Made by a program: the position numbers and the translations under genes. 64,000 nucleotides of DNA from Trichuris trichiura (lineage: Eukaryota; Nematoda; Enoplea; Trichinellida; Trichuridae), in NCBI GenBank assembly GCA_037903355.1, contig JBAJFE010000059.1, positions 248,001-312,000 of the forward strand, written 5' to 3'. Position 1 is the first letter of the stretch; each line of letters starts with the position of its first letter. The notes beneath the pieces are model-generated. The model saw only the letters and a list, made by a program, of their open reading frames with translations. It was not told where the DNA came from and did no database searches. Below are positions 15,132-26,900 of the stretch, in pieces.

Positions 15132-16989
15132 TTAAGGCTTATCGCTAAACAACACTTCCTTGATGTATGCTAGAACATCTGGGTTTTTCAAAATTTCTGT
15201 ATGCTCAGCATTGGGAAAACTCTTGTAATAAACTGGTTTCTTTTGGTTTGTTGCCCACTGGCGACACGCTGATAGCGAACGTAAATTTACCGTGCCATCC
15301 CCATCTCCTTTCACTTCGATCGGCTGCTTGTTTGGAAAGGTGTTTTTACGGTAGACGAGAGTTTCTGGAGTAGGAACGTCTACTCCGTAAAGGCAGTGCA
15401 CCTTAAGGAAAACTGAAAGTGTTTCATTATATACCGCCATTAGCTGTTTAGTACCTCGACGCCAGGAGGATCCAAATTTGGTATGAGGTGACGAGTATTC
15501 TTATACATTGCCCAGCCTTGCGGATAGCCAATATCATTGAAAAAGTCTTCATAATCCGCCGTTGTGTAATTACGCTTTTCTGTCGTAACCAAAACATCTT
15601 GTTCGGACCAAATCTTTGGAGTTGGCAGCAAAAACGCACTGCTGGTCATTGTTCGTTGCTCAGCTCGTATTGTCAAAGGATTTATCACAATTCGCCATTG
15701 TTCAAGGTTGTAACCTACAAACAGTATTCCCGTGTACAAATATTAGCGTATTCTAAGGCAAACATCTACAATAAAGCCATAACTAATCCTTCTGATAATT
15801 CCTCCCCGAAGCGTTATTGCCATCATTGGTAAGGCAATAAATGTTGTACTGACCACTAAATCAGAGTGTTTGAAAAGGAGCATAGATTCTAAAGAGGAAT
15901 ATGCGCCCTCTAAAATAACTAAGCCACGAAAGTACAGTAAATTTTCTCGACAAAATTTCTTATCAAGCAAACGCTCAGGGAACATTTTAGCCGCATATAT
16001 CAATATAAAATTGGTAAGCTGATTCATTGACGAACATTCTTCTGTCCATCCATGGAGTAAACACACGATGCATTGGTCATAAGGTAACTTACTGCTATAT
16101 AACATGACCACAAGTCGAACAACATGATAGCAAGAAGCGGAAGGAGCTACGTTAAGTGAAAAAACAACTTAGAGCTCAGTTGCACTTTGACGCATAAAAC
16201 TTCGGCACATCGTCAACAGGAAATGAATACCTGATGCAAACGCTTTAACAATTTTCATTGATCCACCATAAGGCGCGGCTAAACTGATATGAGATTTTAT
16301 GAACTTTTCTTTCCATGACTTTAAAAGCAGAAGATAAGAAAAGTGAATAAAATAAACGCTGACTGACCTGCGATTGAGTATTGTAGAAGTACAACAAGTA
16401 CAAGTTGCCTAAACTGTGCCCAATAGTGACCACTTTCTTATTGCCGTTGGAGTAGTACGTATTCTCGATAAGCTCTTTGAGCTTACCCAAAAACTTCAAA
16501 TTGTGATCTGCAGAGAAGCTGAAATGGGTTATGCAGCAATGAATGAATGCAAGCTTACTGGGCGCTCTGCGGAAATCATACGGGGCTCCGCGAACGGTTT
16601 TGCCTCGTTCATAGCCCCAGCTGACCATTGCGTTAACCATGTCGGCAAAATAAACGCCATAACCAACCTTGCTAGGGTCGATATATTCGATTGTACTTGT
16701 ATTTCCCCATCCTGGAATTCGTGTTGTTACCCCTGGGCTATTGGACGTTGTTCCCGTAGCTTCATCATACACCATTCTTTGAAAGCAATTCTTCATGCCA
16801 CCAGTAAAATGACTGATTAGTTAAATGGTCACCTCATGTTGTCTACCCAGCAGTCAAGGACGTAAGGTACCAGCAATTCCAAGTTGAGCCATAGCGTGAA
16901 GAACTCGTCAGTATGCTTCTTGCAGAAATAGTGAACTGCACTGGTTTTATTCAAACGAGCTTCCAGTTGGTTACCTCCGTCGCCGGGCA
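15132..16989 (-). CDS. Lysosomal phospholipase A2 / LCAT-like acyltransferase
   Basis: This is an LCAT-family alpha/beta hydrolase closest in pattern to group XV phospholipase A2, which deacylates or transacylates phospholipids in lysosomes. Exons on the minus strand are 16989-16833, 16776-16559, 16507-16368, 16318-16231, 15714-15455 and 15401-15132 (stop). Phases are consistent and encode about 376 residues; human PLA2G15 has about 412. Visible signatures are VPGDGGNQLEARL (oxyanion region), LDCWVDN, GAPYDFRRAP, the nucleophile elbow GHSLGNLYLLYF (Ser), a SLAAPYGGS block, the Asp in GDGDGTVNL and the His in AEHTEIL. The catalytic triad is therefore intact. The start is upstream, probably the signal-peptide exon near 17.5 kb. 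Confidence 0.92.
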
Positions 16990-17389
16990 CTAAAAAAAAA
17001 TTTACTTAGCGTTTAGTGTTTCGCTTGTCCTCGCGTAGCATACCAATGACCACAGGCCAGCGTAACCTTTCTACGGACTTTAGAAGAAGGGGGAGCGGCA
17101 AAGACATTCCAACTAACATGAAGAAGGTAGTGAACGCAAGCCATAGCGTTGCCATAATGCGCCTTCCTTGTCCTTCTAATAGTGAAACCAGCAGTTAGAG
17201 TGGCAGCTGCCACCAGCAGAACGAAGTAACAGCGAAGCCCTGAAGTAATGTGAGATTAATAGAAATGGCACCACTGCTTAAGTGTAACAATGTTTTGTCA
17301 TTGAGAAACAGCACAACGAAAAATGACAATCGCATACATCACGTTTTGCAGATGAAAGGCTCCTAGGTTTTCTTACTGATTAATGGCTT

Positions 17390-17551
17390 TCATAAAGTTG
17401 CTAGAACAAGTGTGATAAACGAAAACTTCAGGTAAACGTATACCGGACTGGACACGGTTGTAACCATTGATAAGTGCACCAAATCACGATAAGATAAACA
17501 TTTGCCATTGCAAATAATGGCGGCTAAGAATAAGAGAACAAATATCTCCAT
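17390..17551 (-). CDS. Probable signal-peptide exon of the LCAT-like lipase
   Basis: A methionine at about 17551 starts MEIFVLLFLAAIICNGKC, a typical signal peptide. It sits upstream and on the same strand as the lipase, which must be secreted or lysosomal. The lipase exon at 16989 needs a phase-1 donor. I could not fix that donor, and a small intermediate exon carrying the strand before VPGDGG may lie between 17.0 and 17.4 kb. Confidence 0.45.
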   Translation of the reverse strand: MEIFVLLFLAAIICNGKCLSYRDLVHLSMVTTVSSPVYVYLKFSFITLVLATL

Positions 17552-17599
17552 GGGCGCCGCGTGTTTGCCCCAGTCCACATCCTGTGCTCATTTAATGAT

Positions 17600-18171
17600 T
17601 TATTCAAAGGTGGTTGACAAATTCAAGAGGTTGTCTTTCATCAATTACATCTTGACTGCCTATCAAAAGGAAGTTTTTTCACTGACAGATTAAGATGTTA
17701 ATTCTGCCCGTTCGATGATCGTGCAAATGCTTTTGTCCACAAAAATCTCCTCAGATTTATTGGAACAAGAAATTTGTTTAATAACCGGATTATGACATCT
17801 CCAGTGCATTTCACTGCACGGAAACTTGATGGTGTATTTTCTGCACTCGGTCAGCAGGTATCAGAGCTTTTCTTTAAAACATAGCCATCCCTATTTATGG
17901 TTTCAGTAAAATCAGTTGTTCTACACAATGCCTAAGTGGCGAAAGCTTGAGTTGGATTGCGACAATGGCTCATCAATGGAGTGTTTATTTGTATGACCTG
18001 ACTCGCGACACGTAGCGCACGAGGTCCATGCTTGGATAAATCAAAACATTGGGAAGAAGTTAATATTAGTATCCATGCTTTCGTGGTCATTGTCAGACTG
18101 CGCTTACAAGCATATATAGCTCTCTTCCTACCACTCAAGACTCATGACTTTTTAACTTGAGTTAAACATAT
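17600..18171. other. Intergenic, no gene seen
   Basis: This is non-coding sequence 5' of the lipase and probably includes its promoter. No motif was recognised. Confidence 0.35.
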
Positions 18172-18244
18172 AAAACATATAAAGCGCTGTTTTTGCGTTT
18201 AAGTCTTTTTAAAACATATAAAGCGCTGTTTTTGCGTTTAAGTC
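18172..18244. repeat. Two-copy tandem duplication, 39-bp period
   Basis: A 34-base block (AAAACATATAAAGCGCTGTT... ending GTTTAAGTC) at 18172-18205 recurs identically at 18211-18244, separated by TTTTT. A partial copy of the AAACATAT start precedes the first block. Perfect identity indicates a recent duplication. It lies only 224 bp left of the long palindrome. Confidence 0.93.
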
Positions 18245-18467
18245 AGTCCGTCGTCGCTTACATTCCGCTCATGTTAAAAGAGTTACATGATCTTCGAATA
18301 TGTTTATTGTGCGTGCTCAATTATGGAAAAGGCTTCCACAGCTTGTTTCGTAGTGATTTACGCAGTTTCTTTGTAGACAGCCTTTTTCGTGAAAATGTTT
18401 TCGCACTACTTCTCTTTCTCAAGCAGTTGAAAATGTGGTTTCTTCGTACGGGACCGTATGTTTTCAT

Positions 18468-18664
18468 AATGCAAAAGCTTTATTACGGAATAATTGCCGT
18501 TTACTGTGTTAAATAACTCCGGGGCTTTGGGTCGACCGAGACCCGTCTTCAGCGGTTGTCCAGCTTTCGGGTCAACCGCTGAAGACAGGTCTCGGTCGAC
18601 CCGAAAGCTCCGGAGTTATTTAACACATTAAACGGCAATTATTCCGTAATAAAGCTTTTGCATT
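18468..18664. repeat. Long near-perfect inverted repeat (palindrome)
   Basis: The left arm, 18468-18558, starts AATGCAAAAGCTTTATTACG; the right arm, 18573-18664, is its reverse complement. The two differ by three substitutions and one single-base indel over about 91 bp. The spacer is 14 bases. Part of the spacer (AGCTTTCGGGTC) is itself a copy of the same word inside the arm (seen on the complement of the right arm), giving a nested alternative pairing. Transcribed, it would fold into an approximately 90-bp hairpin. No protein is implied; the open frame 18193-18516 runs into the arm and is probably spurious. Confidence 0.95.
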
Positions 18665-21600
18665 CCCAAGCAGTTACCTTTTAAGAAGGTTAGTTGTTCA
18701 CTTAATCTACCAGTAAGACTGCTTTTCGCGTGCTGGAATACAAGACCCGACTGGTAAGTCACATATTTTTAAAAGGCGTAAAGTCGTTGGTTCAAGACTT
18801 GTATTACTTATGCCATGAGTGGTTTTTGTTGCATTATTATTATTACTAACTGAACTAGCAAGACAGTGTAAAGCTCCATTTTTTCTATAAAGAGATATCA
18901 CTCGTTTAGTCGAAACGGTTACAGTAAGAAACGCAAGGTATAACGTCAGGTTTGGGTGGCTGAATAGCTTTCTCTTCGCCCAAGCAATAAAGCTGCGTTT
19001 GGAACGGTTTCCTACAATTTGCGTCGCAATTGTTGTAGATAACAATTGCTTCGGACTACTGCGATTTTAGCGCACCGTATCTTATAGTGCGTTTTAAACC
19101 TTATTAACTGTTGATAACCTTAAAATGTTTGGGGCATTGAAACTGAAATTCAATTGATTGTTCTAATTCTTAAGTTCCTGCGCTAAGATTAAATCCAAAC
19201 CACGTAGCTTTCTTTTTCAAGTTCCAAGTTAGTTTCCGAATAACAGTAAACATCCGAATTATCTTTAACTTAGTTAAGAGTCTATTGTTCGGATGCTTAA
19301 CTTAAGCGTTGAATTATGCACTTAGCGCATTTAAAAACCGTCTTAAACTTTTAAATTACGCAATGTTCTCGAAATACAACATTCTGGGGCCACTTCGGTA
19401 CTTTTAATGTCCAGGCAATCATTTAGGACGTTAGCTTCTGTGAGCATTATTCTGCCACTTGGCATACTAGAAATACATCCTCTCGGACACGACTATTTTT
19501 GTTGAATTTGGATTTCACTGTATAAAAAAACATAAAAGCAAATGGATATTAGACGCCCTATACCCGTAAGATTTCGAAATGCATAAACAGTAAACCCTAA
19601 ACAGCGATATAATTCACTAACGCGAATGATCAAACATACCTTCTTGCGAAGGCTGAGCGCAAGGCCGAAACAATAAAAAAATTTGTTTTGGAATCCTGTA
19701 GTGAAGTTGGAAGCCGCTTCGTACCCACACTGATGCCTCATGATGTTAAATTCAATGCTATTTCTCAAAAGCACTCTTTCTTCGGAGAAACAAATAAGAA
19801 ACTTTCAAGTGAGTAATCACAACATAGAAAATCGCTTCACACGCGTTTGTTAAAGTATTTACAGGTGCTCTAAATTTTTCACTGCGCCATCCTCTACAGG
19901 ACGAATCAGCACTGATTGTCAAGGTTTCAGCGGTACCATGCGACTGCAAAAATTTCCGCGCTTTTAAAAAAAAGCATTAACGAAACGAGACGATAATTAG
20001 AAAGAAAGCAGAGTTTTAAAAAAATGTCATTAAACTAGACGGGCAAGTGAACGAAGTTAATGCGTGCTACTGCGCTTCAGACAGGCTTGCAGAAAGCCGT
20101 ATTGCTTTGCAAACGCTGTAAAAACCACTAAAAGTTCAGCACAGAATTTCCGTACGCGAGTTGGTGGACGTAGGGGATAACGAAGCAACCGTGTGACTGC
20201 CAGCCAAAGCATGGAAGTAGTCCTGCTGGAAACTGAGGCCAAGCTCGCTTCTTCATGGGAAACTGAATCGAACTGGAAAGGACTTGGGCAATGTGCATAA
20301 GACGAAGCTATGGAAAACCGGTAGTTCTAAAACCAGCAGAGTTCCTTGCCGGTCTCAGTCGCAGAAAAATGACTCGAAGCATCCAAGCCTGAAAACATTA
20401 TGCGTGAGAAAAGCAATTATTAGTAACAGCAGAGGTTGTCATTGCACTCGAGAGAGCAGACCGCGTTGCAAATTTTGGAATATACATCAATGTCCCCCAA
20501 AAAGCAATGTGATGTAGTGGAGTTGAGATTCACGTGAAGACACGAAATCAATCTAATCGTTCGTATATGTCCTACATACATAGTACAGATGCAACTTTCT
20601 GTAGTGCTTTAACAATTTAGTACTTTCTATTAACCGTAAGTGGGGTCTCTAGGCACGAAAATGCCAATTGCACAGCAATTTTTTGAAGTGCTTCGCTCAG
20701 AGCCTCTTGGCTCCTTAACGGTGGATGATCACCTGTAGTATTCTGCTTCTTATGACGACTCATGATCACAGGTAAAATAATTTTTCAATGGCTCGTAGCT
20801 CAGCTGGAGGCTGGAAACGAACAGCTAATAAATAAAAATTATTTTACTGAAGCTTGGTCATCAGTTGTGGCAAAAATGAAAGGACTACTTGAACGTACGG
20901 TTTTCGTAATCCGCACATAGGCTTCCGTATGACCGCTATTGCAGATTTTTGAAGCGGCACAAATCATCATCTGTGCATGGTTAGCAGTGGAATGTTCTAG
21001 GATGTTAGGGGAACAACAAGTTTAAACGCTGGCATAAATGTTCCAGGCGCAAGTCAACCTATCGTTTAACGTAAGCAACATTGCGCGCAGTTTATCAATG
21101 CTGCTTAAACATCGACCGGTTCCACCCCTCTGTCGTCACGTATCGTACAATTATCTTAAACGAAAAAAATGCTTTTAATTCTTATGCTTTGGACGTGTCG
21201 TCCTTGTCATAAAATTATTGGTTGGAAGTTACTGAAACCATCTACAGTATGTCCCACAAGGCTCGAAGATTTTTGCGTATTATTTCATAGTCTCGGGAAG
21301 ATTTACGTACCGTTTTCATCGGGTGTGAGAGACTGTTTCACCATTTAAAAATGCATCTTGATTCGGATTGGTTCTATCATGATTTCCAACATGAAAACCT
21401 ATTTACCCAATATGAAGAGTCCCATATTCAGCTATTAATAATTAGAGAATCCCTATCATTCCTCATAGATAGACTGGTTTGCCGACGGGCGTCTTTCACT
21501 TTCGTTATCGCTTCCTTCCTTCTGATTACCTTTACATCTCGATGAAAATTTCGAAATTGCTGCTATCGTTTGACTTAGTTTCTAGTATGCTCTTTGGCAA

Positions 21601-22410
21601 TTCTTTCCGTATCGATACTTTGCCTACTGCTCCTCTTTGATGCTCTCTAATATCTGCTACTTAGTATGCGCTTCAGCAACTCAATCTCATCCGCGGGAAT
21701 AAACTTCCTGTGCGTTCTCGGTGAACCCCTCTCCATGGAATTTTGATTATTTCTCAACATCTCGAAGTATAACGAGTACTGATACCCATTCAGGTTGTCG
21801 TAACAATTTCAGACCTCAAGTCGCTGAGAAATGATCAAAACCGCTGAAACCACGCGGAAAGTTTGCTCATAGGGATAAGGCTGATATGTTGAAGCGCGGG
21901 TTAATCGCCATACAGCATACGAAAGAGCAAGAGAGAACGGCAAACAGTAAAATAAGTCATTGGAAACTAAGCCAGACGGTAGCCGCGATTTTGGAATGAC
22001 TTTGCATATTACAAGTAAATGACAATGGAAATGAAAATGGGAAAACATTGCGAACTAGCTATCGGGAACGGTTAGCAATCTCTTACTATTATCAATATTT
22101 GAATAGAGGATTTTTCGTAACGACCATACCTAAAGCAAGTTTCCACGTCTAAAACAAGGACATACCCATTAGTAGTGCGAAAACATAAGACAGCACTTCG
22201 ACTCCGCAAAGACTTTGAAACAATGCATAAAATCATCGCCGGATGCAATAGCAGGTTGTAGACTGCTTGAATGACTTCCGGCAAACGAATCGTAAACTGA
22301 ACTTTCAATCGTGTCATCGGATAAATACTTGTTCTGAACACTTTGCAATGAGCCCGCAAATGTAACGCTACAGGAAAAGAGGTAGATAACGTTTCATTTT
22401 TCGAATGCTT
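18665..22410. other. Intergenic, no gene called
   Basis: Stops are frequent. There is a 14-bp inverted repeat (GTAAAATAATTTTT with its complement about 55-60 bases on) near 20771-20851. Open stretches at 20057-20517 on both strands look no better than chance. An alternative last exon of the Vestigial-like gene could lie at 22072-22422 on the minus strand, but there is no evidence beyond position. Confidence 0.4.
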
Positions 22411-22515
22411 AACTTCTTTCATCTGCTTGTTTACGAATCGGCCGCGCTAACAAAGTCTTTTTCGTAAATAACATGGTTGTCGTAATTACTAACTGCAGCA
22501 ATATTGGAATGTTAC

Positions 22516-23266
22516 CTCCAGTATTAATGTGGTGCGATAAATCTCTGCTGCAGTCAGGCAGAATGTACCAATCGCCTCGAAGCCCAGCGTAGAGACCCGA
22601 TTGGGTAGGCTGCAGACCGGTTGAATGACCGATCGGCTTGGTTAGACCAAACAGGTGTTGATAGGCGTTCGTAGAGTCTTTAGTAGCCACAGCAGGGTTG
22701 AAATGCGGTTCCGGTGCCGATGATGCGTAGGCGGCATGCAGCTCACCTCCATTAGCCGGTAAAACCGTTCTTGGTACGGATGCGTTCGAGTAGGAGGACC
22801 AAAATGAATTAGCTACTGGAGAACGAATAATTGAGGGAAAACTTTCGTGAAAATAACCCATTGACGTAGCAATCGACGCCTGCTGGCGACTTGGATCGCT
22901 GACGCTGGGGACAAGGTTTCCGGCGACTAACTGATTTCTAAAGCAACGGCTATAATTTTGATTCCAAAAACTAGGTGGAAAGTTCCGATAGTTTCTTCCT
23001 CCTGAAATGAGCATTGTCAAAATGCATCTGCGCAGCGAACTATAAACTAATGCAAACAGACCTCTGCCATTCAGCGATTTGCTGAAATGTTCCTCCAGTA
23101 AACCAGCCACATCTCCTTCCGTATAGGTGAGCAACAAGCAGTTAGAACTCAAATATTGCACTCGAGGAATTGGTTGAATATCTTCTGCGTAAAAGCCAGT
23201 CGTCGAAGTGGACAGCGGATCCTTGACACCATGGTACCTAGTCGACAACAGAGGGGAGCTGCCAAC
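22516..23266 (-). CDS. Vestigial-like (VGLL) TEAD transcription cofactor, partial
   Basis: This is a nuclear cofactor that binds TEAD/Scalloped factors through a Tondu (TDU) domain. Exon 23266-23062 encodes QYLSSNCLLLTYTEGDVAGL followed by LEEHFSKSLN, matching the TDU core (Y-L-S-x-x-C-...-T-x-x-x-G-D-...-EEHF-S-x-x-L). A 60-bp intron (23061-23002) leads to exon 23001-22516, rich in Ser, Pro, Asn and Tyr with no other domain, ending at a GG|GTAAC donor in HHINTGG. The 5' part is missing: 23266 follows a good acceptor. A methionine codon overlaps that acceptor, so an upstream exon is likely, perhaps in 23.3-23.6 kb. If the last donor is not used, the frame runs to a stop at about 22409. Confidence 0.8.
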
Positions 23267-23934
23267 CTGCATAGGGAAAAGGGAAGGGTATCACTTTGAC
23301 CCGCAGATTATCTTAGAAAAACAGCACCCTTTGCAAGAATGACGGAGGAACGCCTTTCTAGATTATTCTAGCTATTGTTTATTCTGAAAAAGTGATTGAA
23401 CAAAAATGATCTGCCAGGGGGCAGGCCACACTGACAGACGATGAAGAGATTGAAAAGAGTTCTACGCTGACCAAGGGAAGTTGAATGACGCATGTTAGCT
23501 CCATCAATTAAGCTCGCTAAACTGAGCGCCACTTTGGTGAACTCGACAGCTGGTGTCAGCAAATAGGATTAAAAAAATTCAACTCTGATGACATATTTCA
23601 ATCAAAGCGCTGAGATGTGTCCAAGGGATTGCTTTGTCAATCACATCTCTTCAAGCTGTCACTTAGCGTAGAAGGAAACAAACCGCGCAACAGGCACACA
23701 AATACCTTCCTGTCAAGGCCCCCACCGTGGCAGTGGAATTTGCATGCGCACTTTTGCGACGAATGTTAACGCTTCCCAGACGAAGAAACGTCGTTTTTCT
23801 CCAATGAGAAACTCCCCTGTGCCACTACGTCACAAAGGTTTTATCGAAGTGCAACTGCCGCGGTTGCTGTACCACCTCTTTTATTACAAAAACCAACTTA
23901 CTATAAGAAAACTTTCAAGCTAAAGACATGACAT

Positions 23935-26900
23935 TTACGTGCTGTCGCTAGTTTCTGGTTTATCAAGAAAGCTCTGCCAATGAGCTAGGCGTTGCTGTGC
24001 TTCTTCTTCCGTTTCCTGAATTTTGTACTTCGTCGAACCGTCCCAACGATCGGCACGCAGCACACGGCCTCTGAATACGCGCCAGTTCATCATTGTTATG
24101 CAATCGTCAGCTTCCTCCGGCCTTTCGAATGTTACCGAGACGACACCGTCCTTGTTGTTCTAGCAAAAAAAGTTCACATGCAATCTATGAAAATTATGAC
24201 AGTAGAAGCTACGTTGCAATTGTGACCATCTTCCACATACTGGTAAGGGGCAAAATAAATTGCAGCAAACAATAAGTGAACATTTTCTAGAGCAGCTCTT
24301 GAAAAGTTTAAAAAAACGCCAAATCTCAGGCGTTTCCCAACTACTGCAAATACCATTTCAGCTGCAAGTTTGAAGTACCTTACTGATATGCTTGGAAACA
24401 GAGATGCATTTTTGACTCTTAAAAATCGCGTTTCCAAGCGGATGGAAAAATCGAAAGTCATAAGTCACCTAGAGTACTATCTTACAAAACCAGCACGTCG
24501 AAGTAACAAATAAGCTATACTAAGTTAGTTAACTGTAGCCTCTTAACAACGTGGTATAAATTTTCGTAATTTTTTAAACAAACGCGCGGAAAACTAATCA
24601 CGGTAATGGATGTCTGAAAATATTAACAAGCGTGAATATTTTCTTCATAAAATAATGCTTAGCCAACTGCCAATGATACGCTACCACTTTTGCACATTCA
24701 TTATTAAGAATGTTGACAACTATCTACCGTAGGCAGCTTTCATTTTCTCCCACCAGCAGGAAATTTAAAACTTAGACGGCAATGACGCAACAGACGAGCA
24801 TAATACCTCAGAGGATAAATTTGAATAGAAGCACAGCTGTTCAAAAATTCAGTCAGCGCATGTATGACTGCATGTAACGGCATTTACCTGTATAGTAGGA
24901 AGGGAAAGCGAAAGCAAACATTCACCGCCAACAAGTTACGCTTCAATTCTTGTTATGGGAACACAAAACCATCAGACATAAACGCTCTGTAAAATATCGA
25001 TAGCTTGCAATAGTCGGACAGGACGTTTTCACAACTAAGTTGCAGTCATCTTGAAGACTGGGTGCTTCTTAACGGGTCGGTGGATTTTCATGATGGAAAT
25101 ATTCCTTATTACGGCTTTGTCTAGCCCGTTGATAATGAATGGATGAGCAATTATTGGTAGGATATTCGTTCGTAGGGCATTTGCTTCGGTTTTATTTCAG
25201 ACATTATCAACGGGCTAGACAAAGCCGTAATAAAGAATTTTTCCATCATGAAACTAAGTTGCAGTTTTGAAATAGTAGCTTCAGGAATGATAGGTAAACT
25301 CAATAAACGCTTAATGGAGCGCTTTTGATTTCAAAGAAGTTCCTTTTCCAAGGTTCGAGGGGATGGTCGTGAGAAAGGGGAAAGAGCGAATTAAGCTACA
25401 AATTATTCACATTTCAAACTCATTAGCATAAATAAGAGGGTTCTGTACCGTAAGCTAAACGTCAAGCAAACTATCTCCCAACACTGAGCAAAAATCAATG
25501 AAGAACTAAAAGTTACATGCTTTTTGGAGAATCTGTATATTAAAGTAAACAAAAAACCAAACCTAACCTGCAGATATTTGGGCAGCGCATTTGCAAAGCA
25601 TTAACCAAAACAAAATTCTAAAAAACACCTCAGGGCGTTCGGAACTTTCTAGCCCCGTTACCGAAGGAATTGGCTTTGTTAACTATGCAGCAATAAACAG
25701 TTTCGCGCTACCAAACTTACTCAAATTAACAGAACACCTCTGTAGGGAAAACAGTATGATAGCTTCAAGAGCAGAGATTCCAAACCTTTACTTGCCTTGT
25801 TCAAAAAATATGGAATGAAATTGGTGGTGTCCTAGTTTTACCTGGGCTAACTATACTGTAAATTAGTGAACGAAAACAATGAGCGCGAGGCAACCACGTA
25901 CAGTTTACTAACCCATTAAACATAGGAAGTGTAGCCGGCTATTTCCACCCTACCAATTTAACTACATTATACAACCAAAAATTGAATTCACGAATGTTCC
26001 GGAAGCTATAAAAACCCGTGGCCGAACTAAACACTGTTAAATAAATCAAATTACGTATAAAGGCATACAACAATACTACGGGCACTTCTTTAGTTTTCAA
26101 GAAACATATTGCCAACGCAATCCGTTTATTCTGGGTAGATACACACCTAAACGCATAAGACTTTGTTACATACAGCCATTTTCCGCCATTTAAACCTGTG
26201 AATTAAAAATTTCAGTTTCAAGTGAAAATGACGCTATGTAACGTCGGATAGACTAGCCTTCACGCTTTACGTTTCGCAGTTATTAATAGGAGCGACGATA
26301 GGCGCCCAGCAAGTACCTTTTAGTGCTGTGAAATTTATCACACAAGAAAATAGGCACACTTTTTGAAAGAATTCGCAATCCCGATAGTGTCAAATAACGT
26401 GACGTAAGTTTCTCATAGTTCAAATTACTTTGGCCACCATTTCGGAAGAGCAAATAATTTGTTTCAATGCTTGATAAAAAGCTACCAAAGAAATCATTAT
26501 GCGTCTCACTGTCACACTTGAAATAAGTGCACCCTTACATGTGTGGACAATGACCCTTCTTCTGAGCCTATTTCATAAATCATTTAAAGTTTCTTCTCGC
26601 TTGAAAATCGTTGCTTATATTCACGAGTGCCCATTCCGCAATAGTACGAATGAAATTTTGGCTTATGATGCTCAAGAATCTAGGACACTGTTTAGTTTCG
26701 TACCGTAATGCGGATACATCTCCCAATAAGCTATTACATTAACTGCCCACGGAGTGATTTTGAAGTGTAAACTGCTGGCCGAAATAGTCAAATAAGATAT
26801 TCAAGCAATGCACAGGCAATTGCAATGAAACTTTTGGAAGCAAAGGTATATTTTCGTCAAGCCTAAGATAAGCCCGTTGCTGCACATGTTCAAGCTTACG

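Noticed and set aside
16813..16832. A 20-bp intron in the LCAT-like lipase
   Set aside because: It would insert residues not seen in the family. Using the acceptor before 16776 gives a 56-bp intron and the expected DNM-R-MVYD junction.
18193..18516. 107-codon open frame beside the palindrome
   Set aside because: It starts in the tandem repeat and ends inside the palindrome arm, with no motif and an odd composition. It is probably chance.
20785..20830. tRNA-like D-arm (TAGCTCAGCTGG)
   Set aside because: There is no matching acceptor, anticodon or T-arm; it lies in the loop of a short A/T inverted repeat.
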